DNA of 62,825 bases, taken from an uncultured Bacteriovoracaceae bacterium. Its GTDB lineage: Bacteria > Bdellovibrionota > Bacteriovoracia > Bacteriovoracales > Bacteriovoracaceae. Numbering within the stretch: position 1 is the stretch's first letter; the number at the start of each line of letters is the position of its first letter. Location of the stretch: the NCBI GenBank assembly GCA_937923325.1, contig CAKZUQ010000045.1:1-62825 (forward strand). Direction: 5' to 3'. Positions 1-7,847 of this stretch are shown in pieces. Both the position numbers and the translations under genes were made by a program. The notes under the pieces were generated by a model that saw nothing but the letters and a program-made list of their open reading frames with translations, made no database searches and was not told the DNA's origin.

Positions 1-138
1 GCACAGCTAGATATAAGTATTAATGTTAAGAATGCTAAAACTTTCAAAGTAGCCTTTGTTGTAAAGAAGATTAAAGTAATAATCTCTTATAACATTTACT
101 TTCTTGCAGACATACTGATAGTGAAAAGCTTACAATAA
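1..138 (+). CDS. Possible C-terminal end of a truncated ORF
   Basis: One forward frame is open from the first base for 45 codons and stops with TAA at 136-138, directly before a terminator hairpin. The peptide is rich in K, I and V and includes KVAFVVKKIKVIISYN. No start is visible because the window begins inside it. In DNA this AT-rich an open run of this length can arise by chance, so this is only a candidate gene end. No function can be assigned. Confidence 0.28.
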   Translation, partial: AQLDISINVKNAKTFKVAFVVKKIKVIISYNIYFLADILIVKSLQ

Positions 139-172
139 AAAAAGCCCCTAACTTATTGAAAGTAGGGGCTTC
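139..172 (-). terminator. Rho-independent terminator, mainly for the minus-strand lipoprotein
   Basis: Arms AAGCCCCT and AGGGGCTT, with an inner ACTT/AAGT extension around one bulged A, form a GC-rich hairpin. Read on the minus strand it is followed by a run of seven T, so it ends the lipoprotein gene at 198-851. On the plus strand the following bases are less T-rich, so termination in that direction is less certain. Confidence 0.8.
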
Positions 173-197
173 GTTTACTTATGTTAATTTTTTATTC

Positions 198-851
198 TTA
201 GAATACTCTGTTTTTGTACTTTCTTTTCTTAGAATACTTAATTGCAGTTTGTAGATCTTTGTTTGCAAGAACTTGCTCCATCGAAAGCATCACGATTATT
301 CCTGAGCCCTCTCCTGCTGAATTATTTCCAACAACTGTAAAGTGACCAACTTCTTTTCCACCAATCGATAGCGGATAATATGCTCCAAAAGTTATATAGT
401 CTGGGAATTTAACAGGAACAAAAAATCCAAATAATTTATTACTTGCATATACTGTTATGTCCAGTGCCTCTGGGATATTAATGGCATGAGCTGGTAATTC
501 TCCACTTAGAGTAAAAGGAAAGATATCTCCGTTTGGCAGTGTGTTACCTGGTACAACCTCAAAATAGTCACTGTTTAGACTATCAGCATTGAATGCAACC
601 TGAATCATTGATCCACCATTTTCTAAATCTGGACCAACTGTTACAGATCCACCTTTTAATTCATTTGATAAGGGTAAGCTGACACCAATTGGTAGATTTA
701 AATTTTCTAATCCAACGCTAAATAAGATTTTTCCGTTGACTACGTTAATTAGGGGGCCATTTACACCCTCGATAGAAACAGTGTTACCTTGTTTTAGGCA
801 AGAAACTGATAGTGTTAAAATTGTAAATAATGCAATTAACTTTGTTCTCAT
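198..851 (-). CDS. Putative lipoprotein of unknown function
   Basis: 217 residues. The N-terminus MRTKLIALFTILTLSVSC is a lipoprotein signal peptide with lipobox SVSC at Cys18, so the mature protein should be membrane anchored. The rest is glycine- and valine-rich, predicted mostly beta, with repeated VNG and GGxVxVG patterns. I recognise no family. An AAGGAGCTC ribosome site lies just upstream of the ATG. It is a single gene ended by the hairpin at 139-172 and divergent from the cytochrome operon. Confidence 0.72.
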   Translation of the reverse strand: MRTKLIALFTILTLSVSCLKQGNTVSIEGVNGPLINVVNGKILFSVGLENLNLPIGVSLPLSNELKGGSVTVGPDLENGGSMIQVAFNADSLNSDYFEVVPGNTLPNGDIFPFTLSGELPAHAINIPEALDITVYASNKLFGFFVPVKFPDYITFGAYYPLSIGGKEVGHFTVVGNNSAGEGSGIIVMLSMEQVLANKDLQTAIKYSKKRKYKNRVF

Positions 852-998
852 TGAGAGCTCCTTTTTACATTGTGTGTTATTAAACTGAACTTCATTTTTT
901 GTTGTACTAACTTTTCGGTGCTGTTGAACTTAATCTAAAGTTAAAATATGAATTGTAATGAAAATATAGATGTATCAAAATAGTAAGTTTTTCTTATA

Positions 999-1039
999 TG
1001 ATTGATATCATTGTGCTAAATACTTGCTCTTGTTATATT
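999..1039 (+). promoter_or_regulatory. Promoter of the cytochrome oxidase operon with an FNR/CRP-like site
   Basis: A -35-like TTGTGC (1011-1016), a 17-base spacer and an extended -10 TGtTATATT (TATATT at 1034-1039) predict transcription from about 1046. Just upstream is TGAT-tgat-ATCA (999-1010), the core of FNR/CRP-family half-sites. Its centre at 1004.5 lies 41.5 bases before the predicted start, the usual class II activator position. The sequence elements are seen; regulation is inferred. Confidence 0.5.
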
Positions 1040-1082
1040 TGTCACAGAAGTGTCATTTAAAGATATTCGAGGAGAATTTTTA

Positions 1083-1475
1083 ATGAAGAATTTAATTTTT
1101 ATTTTAACAATGATTTTTAGTATTGCAGCTTTTTCTTGGTCAGCTGAAAAAGAATTTAAAACAAATTGTGCAACTTGTCACTCTGTTGGGATGGGTGATG
1201 CTGGTAAGACCGGACCTGATTTAGCTGGTGTTACTAAAAGAAGAAAAATGGACTGGATAATTAAATTTGTTCAATACCCAACAGGTATGATTGAAGGTGA
1301 TGAAGAAGAAGAAGGGTACGAAAAAGCTGACCCTATCGCAGTTAAATTGGCTGCTGCTTATAAGCCTGCAATTATGTCTGAGCAAGAATTAGATGCTAAG
1401 CAAATTAAAGCAATAATGGCGTATATTGATTCTTTGAAAAAAGAGCCAAAAGGTAAAGTTTTAAAGATCAAATAA
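1083..1475 (+). CDS. Small periplasmic c-type cytochrome
   Basis: 130 residues from the ATG at 1083, which has GAGGAG just upstream; an in-frame ATG at 1050 is upstream of that site and is not favoured. There is a Sec signal peptide (about residues 1-20) and a single haem-binding site CATCH at residues 29-33, with IMSEQEL supplying a likely Met ligand. It belongs to the class I monohaem cytochromes. As first gene of the oxidase operon it is probably an electron donor to, or assembly partner of, the cytochrome c oxidase. An acidic EGDEEEEG stretch in the middle is unusual. Confidence 0.85.
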   Translation: MKNLIFILTMIFSIAAFSWSAEKEFKTNCATCHSVGMGDAGKTGPDLAGVTKRRKMDWIIKFVQYPTGMIEGDEEEEGYEKADPIAVKLAAAYKPAIMSEQELDAKQIKAIMAYIDSLKKEPKGKVLKIK

Positions 1476-1498
1476 TTTTAACTGGAAAGTAGATAACT

Positions 1499-2527
1499 AT
1501 GAACGAGTCTAGCAATAAATCAGTAGTAATATGGCTTTATGTCGTATCATTTTTAGTATTTCTGATGGTGTTCATCGGAGGTGTTACTAGACTCACTGAT
1601 TCTGGGTTATCTATGGTTGATTGGAAGCCCTTAATGGGAGTAATCCCTCCTTTAGGTGATGTTGAGTGGCAAAAAGCTTTCGATGCTTACAAACAATTTC
1701 CAGAATTTAAACTTATGAATAGTCACTTTACACTTTCTGAGTTTAAATTTATTTATTTTTGGGAATACTTTCATAGGTTAATGGGAAGAGTTGTAGGGAT
1801 AGTATTCTTTTTCCCATTTATATTTTTCTTAATTCGAAAAAAAATTAATGGTCTTAGACTTAAGTTGTTTTTTGCATTTATACTTGGTGGGTCTCAAGGC
1901 TTATTAGGTTGGTACATGGTGAAGTCCGGTTTAGTTGATAGACCAGATGTTAGCCATTTTAGACTAGCAGCCCATTTAAGTCTGGCGTTTATTATAATTG
2001 GCTATTTGTTTTGGATCGTTTTTGACATAAAGCTTAAAAATAAGCTGACGCCAAGTAAAAGATTCTCAAAGCTTCGACTTCCAATGGTTATATTTTTAAT
2101 TCTTTTGGGAATTCAGATTGTTTATGGAGCCTTTGTCGCTGGACTTGATGCTGGTATTGGTTACAATACATGGCCATTAATGGGGGATTCGATTATTCCA
2201 AGGGCAGCTTATAGAAATGGGACATTCTTTCAGAATATATTCTATAACCCTGCTACCATTCAATTTATTCACAGAACATTTGGAATTTTAATATTTATTT
2301 ACTCGTTTGTTCTTTTTAGAAAGTCAGAAAGGCTTGATCATTTTGTCGCTCAAAAATCTATTAAATTTGTATTCTACTTCGTGATTGCTCAATTTTTATT
2401 GGGTGTAGCAACAATTTTGATGAAGGTTCCAGTGTCACTTGGTAGTATGCATCAGGTATTAGCATGTATTTTGTTTCTCATAACTATAAGAAGCGTGTAT
2501 ATTCTTTCAAGAAAAACAAGTGTTTAA
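1499..2527 (+). CDS. ctaA: Haem A synthase, CtaA/Cox15 family
   Basis: 342-residue polytopic membrane protein with about eight hydrophobic helices. The N-terminal GGVTRLTDSGLSMVDWKP is the family signature, and EYFHRLMGR, HLSLAF, FIHRTFG and SMHQVLA supply the conserved His residues of the two haem sites. The enzyme oxidises haem O to haem A for aa3-type oxidases. It lies 23 bases after the cytochrome gene in the oxidase operon, which also carries ctaB, so haem A biogenesis and oxidase subunits are made together. Confidence 0.95.
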   Translation: MNESSNKSVVIWLYVVSFLVFLMVFIGGVTRLTDSGLSMVDWKPLMGVIPPLGDVEWQKAFDAYKQFPEFKLMNSHFTLSEFKFIYFWEYFHRLMGRVVGIVFFFPFIFFLIRKKINGLRLKLFFAFILGGSQGLLGWYMVKSGLVDRPDVSHFRLAAHLSLAFIIIGYLFWIVFDIKLKNKLTPSKRFSKLRLPMVIFLILLGIQIVYGAFVAGLDAGIGYNTWPLMGDSIIPRAAYRNGTFFQNIFYNPATIQFIHRTFGILIFIYSFVLFRKSERLDHFVAQKSIKFVFYFVIAQFLLGVATILMKVPVSLGSMHQVLACILFLITIRSVYILSRKTSV

Positions 2528-2572
2528 GTATTTTATTACTTGCCTAGTTAGGTTTAAAAAAAGATAATAGCT

Positions 2573-3409
2573 ATGTTAAAAAAACTAATTTTTGGTCTTT
2601 GTTTCGCTTTTACAATGAGTGTATTCGCTCTTGGTGGAAGAGGACCTATGGAAAGTGAGTCTGGTAAGGGGGTTAAGAATGAGCGACCTCCGTATATGGA
2701 TGCTATTGGAATTGACGAGCACTTAGGTGAGCAAGTTGATTTGACTTTAAAGTTTAGGGATGAAGCTGGTAAAGAGGTTTCTTTATCTTCTTACTTTAAA
2801 GAGAAGCCAGTCTTTTTAATGCTAGTTTACTACAATTGCCCAACCCTTTGTAGTACTCATCTTAACTCTGTGTTTGAAACACTTAAAAGTTTTGAGATGA
2901 AGCCCGGTCAAGAATATGAGTATGTCGCAGTGTCGATAGACCCAAGTGAAGGACCAAAACTTGCTAATGAAAAGAAAGCTCTTTATTTAAAAGAGTATGA
3001 TTTAAAAGAGCACTCTAAAGGGATGCATCTTTTAACTGGTAGTAAAGAAAATATTGATAAGCTATCTGAACAGATAGGTTTCAAGTTTGCTTGGGATTTT
3101 AATATGAAGCAATGGGCACACGCTGCGGCTTCATTTGTTTTAACACCTGAGGGCAAAATATCTTATTATCACTATGGCCTTGCTTTGCAGCCAAAAGTGT
3201 TTAGGCTTTCTTTAGTTGAGGCTTCTAATAATAAGATTGGTGATGTTATGGATAAGATACTGTTGTTTTGCCTTCAGTATGACCCAGACAAAAAAACTTA
3301 TGCATTTTATGCATTTAATATAATGAGAGTTGCAGCATTGCTTACAGCTCTTTTGTTGATAATTTTTTTAGGTAGATTTTGGTGGATAAATACACGAAAA
3401 GAAAAATAA
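2573..3409 (+). CDS. SCO1/SenC-family copper chaperone for cytochrome oxidase
   Basis: 278 residues with a signal peptide (about 1-20), a thioredoxin-like SCO domain and a C-terminal membrane helix (about 250-270). The copper-binding CPTLC motif is at residues 89-93, and the conserved His is in QWAHAAASF. SCO proteins deliver copper to the CuA site of oxidase subunit II, encoded 12 bases downstream, so the order fits the function. The C-terminal rather than N-terminal anchor is a layout seen in some proteobacterial SCO-like proteins. Confidence 0.92.
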   Translation: MLKKLIFGLCFAFTMSVFALGGRGPMESESGKGVKNERPPYMDAIGIDEHLGEQVDLTLKFRDEAGKEVSLSSYFKEKPVFLMLVYYNCPTLCSTHLNSVFETLKSFEMKPGQEYEYVAVSIDPSEGPKLANEKKALYLKEYDLKEHSKGMHLLTGSKENIDKLSEQIGFKFAWDFNMKQWAHAAASFVLTPEGKISYYHYGLALQPKVFRLSLVEASNNKIGDVMDKILLFCLQYDPDKKTYAFYAFNIMRVAALLTALLLIIFLGRFWWINTRKEK

Positions 3410-3421
3410 AGGGAATGTTTT

Positions 3422-4393
3422 ATGAACAAAGTAAGTGATATCTTACACACGTTGTTTGGCTGGATGATGCCAGAGAGGGCTTCGGCCAATGCTTATTTAG
3501 TAGATGATTTATACTATGTCGTTTTTATCCTAAGTGTTTTAGGATTTTTAGGATTAGTTGGAGTTATGTTATTTTTTGTTGTTAGGTACCATAAAACCAA
3601 CAGTAAAGAGTCAGCATATATACCTCATAACGCACTAGCAGAAACTATTTGGACTGTTGTTCCTACAATTATATTTTTGGGTATTGCTTTTTGGGGACTT
3701 TGGGCATTTTATGAAAACGAAAAGGTTGATAAAAATGCAATGGAGATTAAAGTAACTGGTAAGCAGTGGCTTTGGGAGTTTACATACGCTGATCAAGGTA
3801 AAGAAGCTACAACTGTTAATATGATGTATGTTCCAATTAATAAGCCTGTAACTCTTAATATGACAAGTACAGATGTTCTTCACTCTTTTTTCGTTCCTAG
3901 TTTTAGAATTAAAAGAGATACGGTTCCCGGTATGAAGTCTAGGCTTAATTTTACCGCAACTAAGCTTGGTGACTTTAAAGTATTTTGTACCGAGTTTTGT
4001 GGAACTAGTCACTCTAAGATGAGAGCAACAATTAGAGTTGTAACTCAAAAGAGATTTGATAAGTGGATTGCAAGACAGATTAAAGAGGCAAATATATCTG
4101 ATCCTGTTGAATTAGGAGCAAGATTATTCCAACGTAAGGGTTGTACAAGTTGTCACTCAAGCGGAGAGAGTGTCAAAATTGGTCCTGGTTTAGGTAAGCT
4201 TTGGGGGAAAAGAAGAGAGTTTGCAGACGGAACTTCTATTGATGCTGCTAACGCTGAGTACATTAGAGAATCGATTCTTATGCCAAGTAAAAAGATTGTT
4301 AAAGGTTACCCTAATAAAATGAACTCTTTTGCTGGGCAATTATCTGAGAAAGAAATTGATTACTTAATTGAGTATATAAAAACATTAAAATAA
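3422..4393 (+). CDS. ctaC: Cytochrome c oxidase subunit II fused to cytochrome c
   Basis: 323 residues with two N-terminal membrane helices (about 30-56 and 76-98) and a periplasmic cupredoxin domain. The CuA ligands are complete: His154, Cys189, Glu191, Cys193, His197, Met200. A C-terminal cytochrome c domain carries CTSCH at 241-245, making this a caa3-type subunit II. The fused domain would accept electrons directly from membrane donors. No cleavable signal is obvious before helix 1. Confidence 0.96.
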   Translation: MNKVSDILHTLFGWMMPERASANAYLVDDLYYVVFILSVLGFLGLVGVMLFFVVRYHKTNSKESAYIPHNALAETIWTVVPTIIFLGIAFWGLWAFYENEKVDKNAMEIKVTGKQWLWEFTYADQGKEATTVNMMYVPINKPVTLNMTSTDVLHSFFVPSFRIKRDTVPGMKSRLNFTATKLGDFKVFCTEFCGTSHSKMRATIRVVTQKRFDKWIARQIKEANISDPVELGARLFQRKGCTSCHSSGESVKIGPGLGKLWGKRREFADGTSIDAANAEYIRESILMPSKKIVKGYPNKMNSFAGQLSEKEIDYLIEYIKTLK

Positions 4394-4423
4394 GATTATA
4401 AAATAATTTAGGAGATATATATT

Positions 4424-6010
4424 ATGAGTGCACCTGGTGAAAATTACATCAATTGCGAAAAAGGTCTTTGGTCATGGTTAACGACTATCGATCACAAAAG
4501 AATCGCATTAATGTATTTTATTTCTATCATTGGATTTTTTCTAATTGGTGGAGCTTTTGCAATTTTACTTAGACTGGAGCTATTGACCCCGGAAAAACTT
4601 TTCTTAACAGCAGATGCTTACAACAGAGTAATGACTATGCATGGTTCTATCATGGTATTTATGGTTATTGTTCCTGGTGTTCCAGCTCTTTTAGGTAACT
4701 TCGCTTTACCTTTAATGATTGGAGCAAAGGATGTTGCTTTTCCAAAGTTAAACCTTGCCTCGTGGTACTGCCTAATGGGTGGTGCAGCGGTTGCTGTACT
4801 TTCATTGTTCTGGGGTGGTGTTGATACTGGTTGGACTTTTTATACTCCTTATTCTGCAAAATCTGCTGATGCGATAACACTAGTTGTAACTGGTGCATTC
4901 ATTATGGGATTTTCATCTATCCTAACAGGTATTAACTTTATCGTAACAATACATACACTTCGTGCCCCAGGTATGACGTTTATGAGAATGCCACTTTTTG
5001 TTTGGTCATTATATGCAACAGCTATTATTCAGGTAATTGCAACTCCTGTATTAGCAATTACTCTTTTAATGTTAGTGGCCGAAAGATTTTTTGGTGTTGG
5101 TATCTTTGATCCTACAATGGGTGGAGATCCTGTATTGTTTCAACATTTTTTCTGGTTCTACTCTCACCCTGCTGTTTATATTATGATTATTCCAGCATTA
5201 GGAATAATCTCAGAAGTTGTGGCTACTTTTTCTCAAAAAACTATCTTTGGGTATAAAGCGATTGCATTATCTTCAATTGCAATTTCTGCAATTTCATTCT
5301 TAGTTTGGGGACACCATATGTTTGTGTCTGGTCAATCTAGTATTGCTGGTACAATTTTTTCTATCCTTACAATGTTAGTTGGTGTTCCAACGGCGATCAA
5401 ATTATTCAATTGGGTTGCAACTATGTATAAAGGACAAATTAAGCTTGATACTCCAATGATTTGGGCAATCTCTTTTATCGCACTATTTACTATTGGTGGA
5501 GTTACTGGTTTACCTTTAGCTGCTTTTGCTACAGATATTCACTTGCATGATACTTACTTTGTTGTTGCTCATTTTCACTATACAATGTTAGGTGGTGCAC
5601 TAGTTGGTTTATTTGCAGGGTTGTTTTACTGGTTCCCAAAAATGTCTGGAAAAATGTATAACGAGCTACAGGGTAGAATTGCAGCTGTTTTAGTTTTCAT
5701 TGGTTTTAACGCTACTTTTATCCCTCAGTTTATTATGGGATCACGTGGGATGCCTAGAAGATACCACACTTATGATGGTGAGTTTTCTCCTTATCATATA
5801 GCAAGTACTATTGGATCATGGCTATTAGCTACTGGATTTATTTGGTCTATAATTATTTTAGTTAAAGCTTTCTTTAGTAAAACTGCTCCTAAAGCTCCTC
5901 TTAACCCTTGGGGTGGAACGACTTTAGAGTGGGAAGCAGGATCACCACCAATTCATACAAATTTTGAAGAAACTCCAACTGTGGAAGGGAGACCATATGA
6001 GTACCGTTAA
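4424..6010 (+). CDS. ctaD: Cytochrome c oxidase subunit I
   Basis: 528 residues, about twelve membrane helices. Hallmarks are TMHGSIMVF (low-spin haem ligand), [10 protein letters not shown] (CuB His and cross-linked Tyr), WGHHMFVSG (CuB His pair) and [12 protein letters not shown] (haem a3 and haem a ligands). The length fits the bacterial A-type catalytic subunit. It reduces oxygen and pumps protons in the inner membrane. A GGAGAT ribosome site precedes the ATG. The 3' end overlaps the subunit III start by 14 bases. Confidence 0.97.
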   Translation: MSAPGENYINCEKGLWSWLTTIDHKRIALMYFISIIGFFLIGGAFAILLRLELLTPEKLFLTADAYNRVMTMHGSIMVFMVIVPGVPALLGNFALPLMIGAKDVAFPKLNLASWYCLMGGAAVAVLSLFWGGVDTGWTFYTPYSAKSADAITLVVTGAFIMGFSSILTGINFIVTIHTLRAPGMTFMRMPLFVWSLYATAIIQVIATPVLAITLLMLVAERFFGVGIFDPTMGGDPVLFQHFFWFYSHPAVYIMIIPALGIISEVVATFSQKTIFGYKAIALSSIAISAISFLVWGHHMFVSGQSSIAGTIFSILTMLVGVPTAIKLFNWVATMYKGQIKLDTPMIWAISFIALFTIGGVTGLPLAAFATDIHLHDTYFVVAHFHYTMLGGALVGLFAGLFYWFPKMSGKMYNELQGRIAAVLVFIGFNATFIPQFIMGSRGMPRRYHTYDGEFSPYHIASTIGSWLLATGFIWSIIILVKAFFSKTAPKAPLNPWGGTTLEWEAGSPPIHTNFEETPTVEGRPYEYR

Positions 6011-6650
6011 GATTGATAGGAGAGTAACTCACTCTCACCATTTTGATTCAAGTGATCAAGAGCATGAGGCTGGAAAGCAAGGTGCTTGGTTATTTATGGC
6101 CACAGAGCTTATGATGTTTGGTGCCTTATTTGTAGGTTATTTTATCTATAGAGGTGCTTATCCTGAAGCTTATGTACAAGGTGGAAGTTTACTATCTTGG
6201 AAAATGGGTGCTACTAACACATTAGTTCTATTATTTTCATCTTTTACTATGGCATTAGCCGTAAAAGACACAATGGAAGGGAATAACAAAAAAGCATTAG
6301 TAAAAATTATTTTTACTACACTTTGTGCTTTTGCTTTCTTAGTAATTAAGTTTTTTGAATATAAATCTAAAGTTGATCATGGATTATTCCCTGGTCTAGG
6401 AATGTGGGACCCTCATCATATAGAGGCTCTTCCAAATCTTAAGTTATTCTTTGTAATATACTTTATTATGACTGGTCTTCACGGTTGTCACATTATAATT
6501 GGTATTGGTTTAATGTTCTGGCTAATGAAGAGACTTAAGAATGATGAGTTTTCACCAACATATTATACTGCTGTAGAAGGTGTTGGGTTATATTGGCATA
6601 TTGTCGATGTAATTTGGATTTACTTATTCCCACTAATGTATTTAATTTAA
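5997..6650 (+). CDS. ctaE: Cytochrome c oxidase subunit III
   Basis: 217 residues starting at the ATG at 5997, preceded by GAAGGGA; a possible upstream start at 5964 lies deep inside ctaD and is rejected. Five to six membrane helices. [14 protein letters not shown] and the C-terminal [19 protein letters not shown] are subunit III signatures. The subunit stabilises oxidase subunit I. The start overlaps the end of ctaD, implying translational coupling. Confidence 0.95.
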   Translation: MSTVKIDRRVTHSHHFDSSDQEHEAGKQGAWLFMATELMMFGALFVGYFIYRGAYPEAYVQGGSLLSWKMGATNTLVLLFSSFTMALAVKDTMEGNNKKALVKIIFTTLCAFAFLVIKFFEYKSKVDHGLFPGLGMWDPHHIEALPNLKLFFVIYFIMTGLHGCHIIIGIGLMFWLMKRLKNDEFSPTYYTAVEGVGLYWHIVDVIWIYLFPLMYLI

Positions 6651-6663
6651 AAAGGATTTTGAT

Positions 6664-6945
6664 ATGGCCGGACATCACGTTGTACCATTTAAAACTAACC
6701 TTATAACTTTCTTAAGTTTAGTTAGTTTAACAATATTTACAGTTTTTTCAGCTAAGTTTATGGACTTTGGTAGCTTTAACTTAGCATTTGCAATGCTGAT
6801 TGCTACGATTAAAGTAACAATCGTTGTATTATGGTTTATGCACTTGAAATACGATGGAAAAGCAAACAGAGCTATTTTTGTAGGTTCTTTTTTCTTTTTA
6901 TCACTTTTCTTTATTATGAGTGCATTTGATTTATACTTTAGATAA
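6664..6945 (+). CDS. ctaF: Cytochrome c oxidase subunit IV, small membrane subunit
   Basis: 93 residues with three hydrophobic helices. The pattern around TIKVTIVVLWFMHLKYDGKA is typical of the small bacterial COX4-like subunits encoded after subunit III. It sits 13 bases after ctaE and nine before ctaB. The role is structural, within the oxidase complex. Confidence 0.88.
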   Translation: MAGHHVVPFKTNLITFLSLVSLTIFTVFSAKFMDFGSFNLAFAMLIATIKVTIVVLWFMHLKYDGKANRAIFVGSFFFLSLFFIMSAFDLYFR

Positions 6946-6954
6946 TTTATCTTT

Positions 6955-7827
6955 ATGATCAAAACTCTAAGTGTCTTCTTCAAAATAGGAATCGTTAGAT
7001 TCGTTGTGATTAGTGCTATTGCAGGTTATTTTGTAGCATTTGATGTTGAAGACACATTTTCAGTAACCCACTTTTTATTAATGACCACTGGTGTGTTTTT
7101 CATTTCTAGCGGTTCTTTGTCTTTAAACCAAATTCAAGAGGCCAAAGAAGACGCTAAAATGCCAAGGACTAAGCAAAGACCAGTGGCCAACGGTGATCTT
7201 CCAATTAAGTCAGCTTGGATAATAAGTTTATCTACAATTTTTGTAGGTTCAGCTTTATTGTTTATTGCATCTCCACTTAGTTGCTATATAGGACTTTTAG
7301 TTATTGCTCTATATAATGGTTTGTACACTATGTGGTGGAAGAAGAAATGGGCATTCGCTGCAGTTCCAGGTGCAGTTCCAGGTGCTCTTCCTTGTACAAT
7401 TGGATATGCAGCACTAAGTCCAGATATTTTCTCATCGGCTTCTGTTTATCTTTTTTTAATTATGTTTCTTTGGCAAATGCCTCATTATTGGACGTTGGCA
7501 ATTAAACTTAAAGATGACTATGTACTTGGTGGTTTTCCTGTACTTCCTGTTGTGGTTGGAAAAGAGAGAACTATTTATCACACATCTTTTTATGTATGGG
7601 CTTATGTTCTATTGGCCATTATGAGCCCATTCTTTGTTCATTATAGTATTTTTTATTTTTGGATCGTAATACCTTTTGCTATTTTGGTTCTTGGGTTGTT
7701 TTTCTTTTTTGTTAAATCTGATAATGAAAAAGCATGGCTTCCATTCTTTATTGTAGTAAACTTTAGTATGTTGGCCTTCTTATTTTGCCCTATCTTTGAT
7801 AAGTGGTACCCAATTTTATTTAATTAA
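6955..7827 (+). CDS. ctaB: Protohaem IX farnesyltransferase, haem O synthase
   Basis: 290 residues, nine hydrophobic helices, UbiA-type prenyltransferase fold. It farnesylates haem B to haem O, the substrate of CtaA. The first polar loop reads NQIQEAKEDAKMPRTKQRPV: the classical NxxxDxxxD motif has Glu in place of the first Asp, which should still bind magnesium. The second conserved loop is LKDDYVLGGFPVLP. Last biogenesis gene of the oxidase operon. Confidence 0.93.
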   Translation: MIKTLSVFFKIGIVRFVVISAIAGYFVAFDVEDTFSVTHFLLMTTGVFFISSGSLSLNQIQEAKEDAKMPRTKQRPVANGDLPIKSAWIISLSTIFVGSALLFIASPLSCYIGLLVIALYNGLYTMWWKKKWAFAAVPGAVPGALPCTIGYAALSPDIFSSASVYLFLIMFLWQMPHYWTLAIKLKDDYVLGGFPVLPVVVGKERTIYHTSFYVWAYVLLAIMSPFFVHYSIFYFWIVIPFAILVLGLFFFFVKSDNEKAWLPFFIVVNFSMLAFLFCPIFDKWYPILFN

Positions 7828-7847
7828 TAACATTTAAGGACTTCAAA

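Noticed and set aside
5964..5996. Longer N-terminus for cytochrome oxidase subunit III
   Set aside because: It would lie inside ctaD, has no ribosome site, and the ATG at 5997 is preceded by GAAGGGA.
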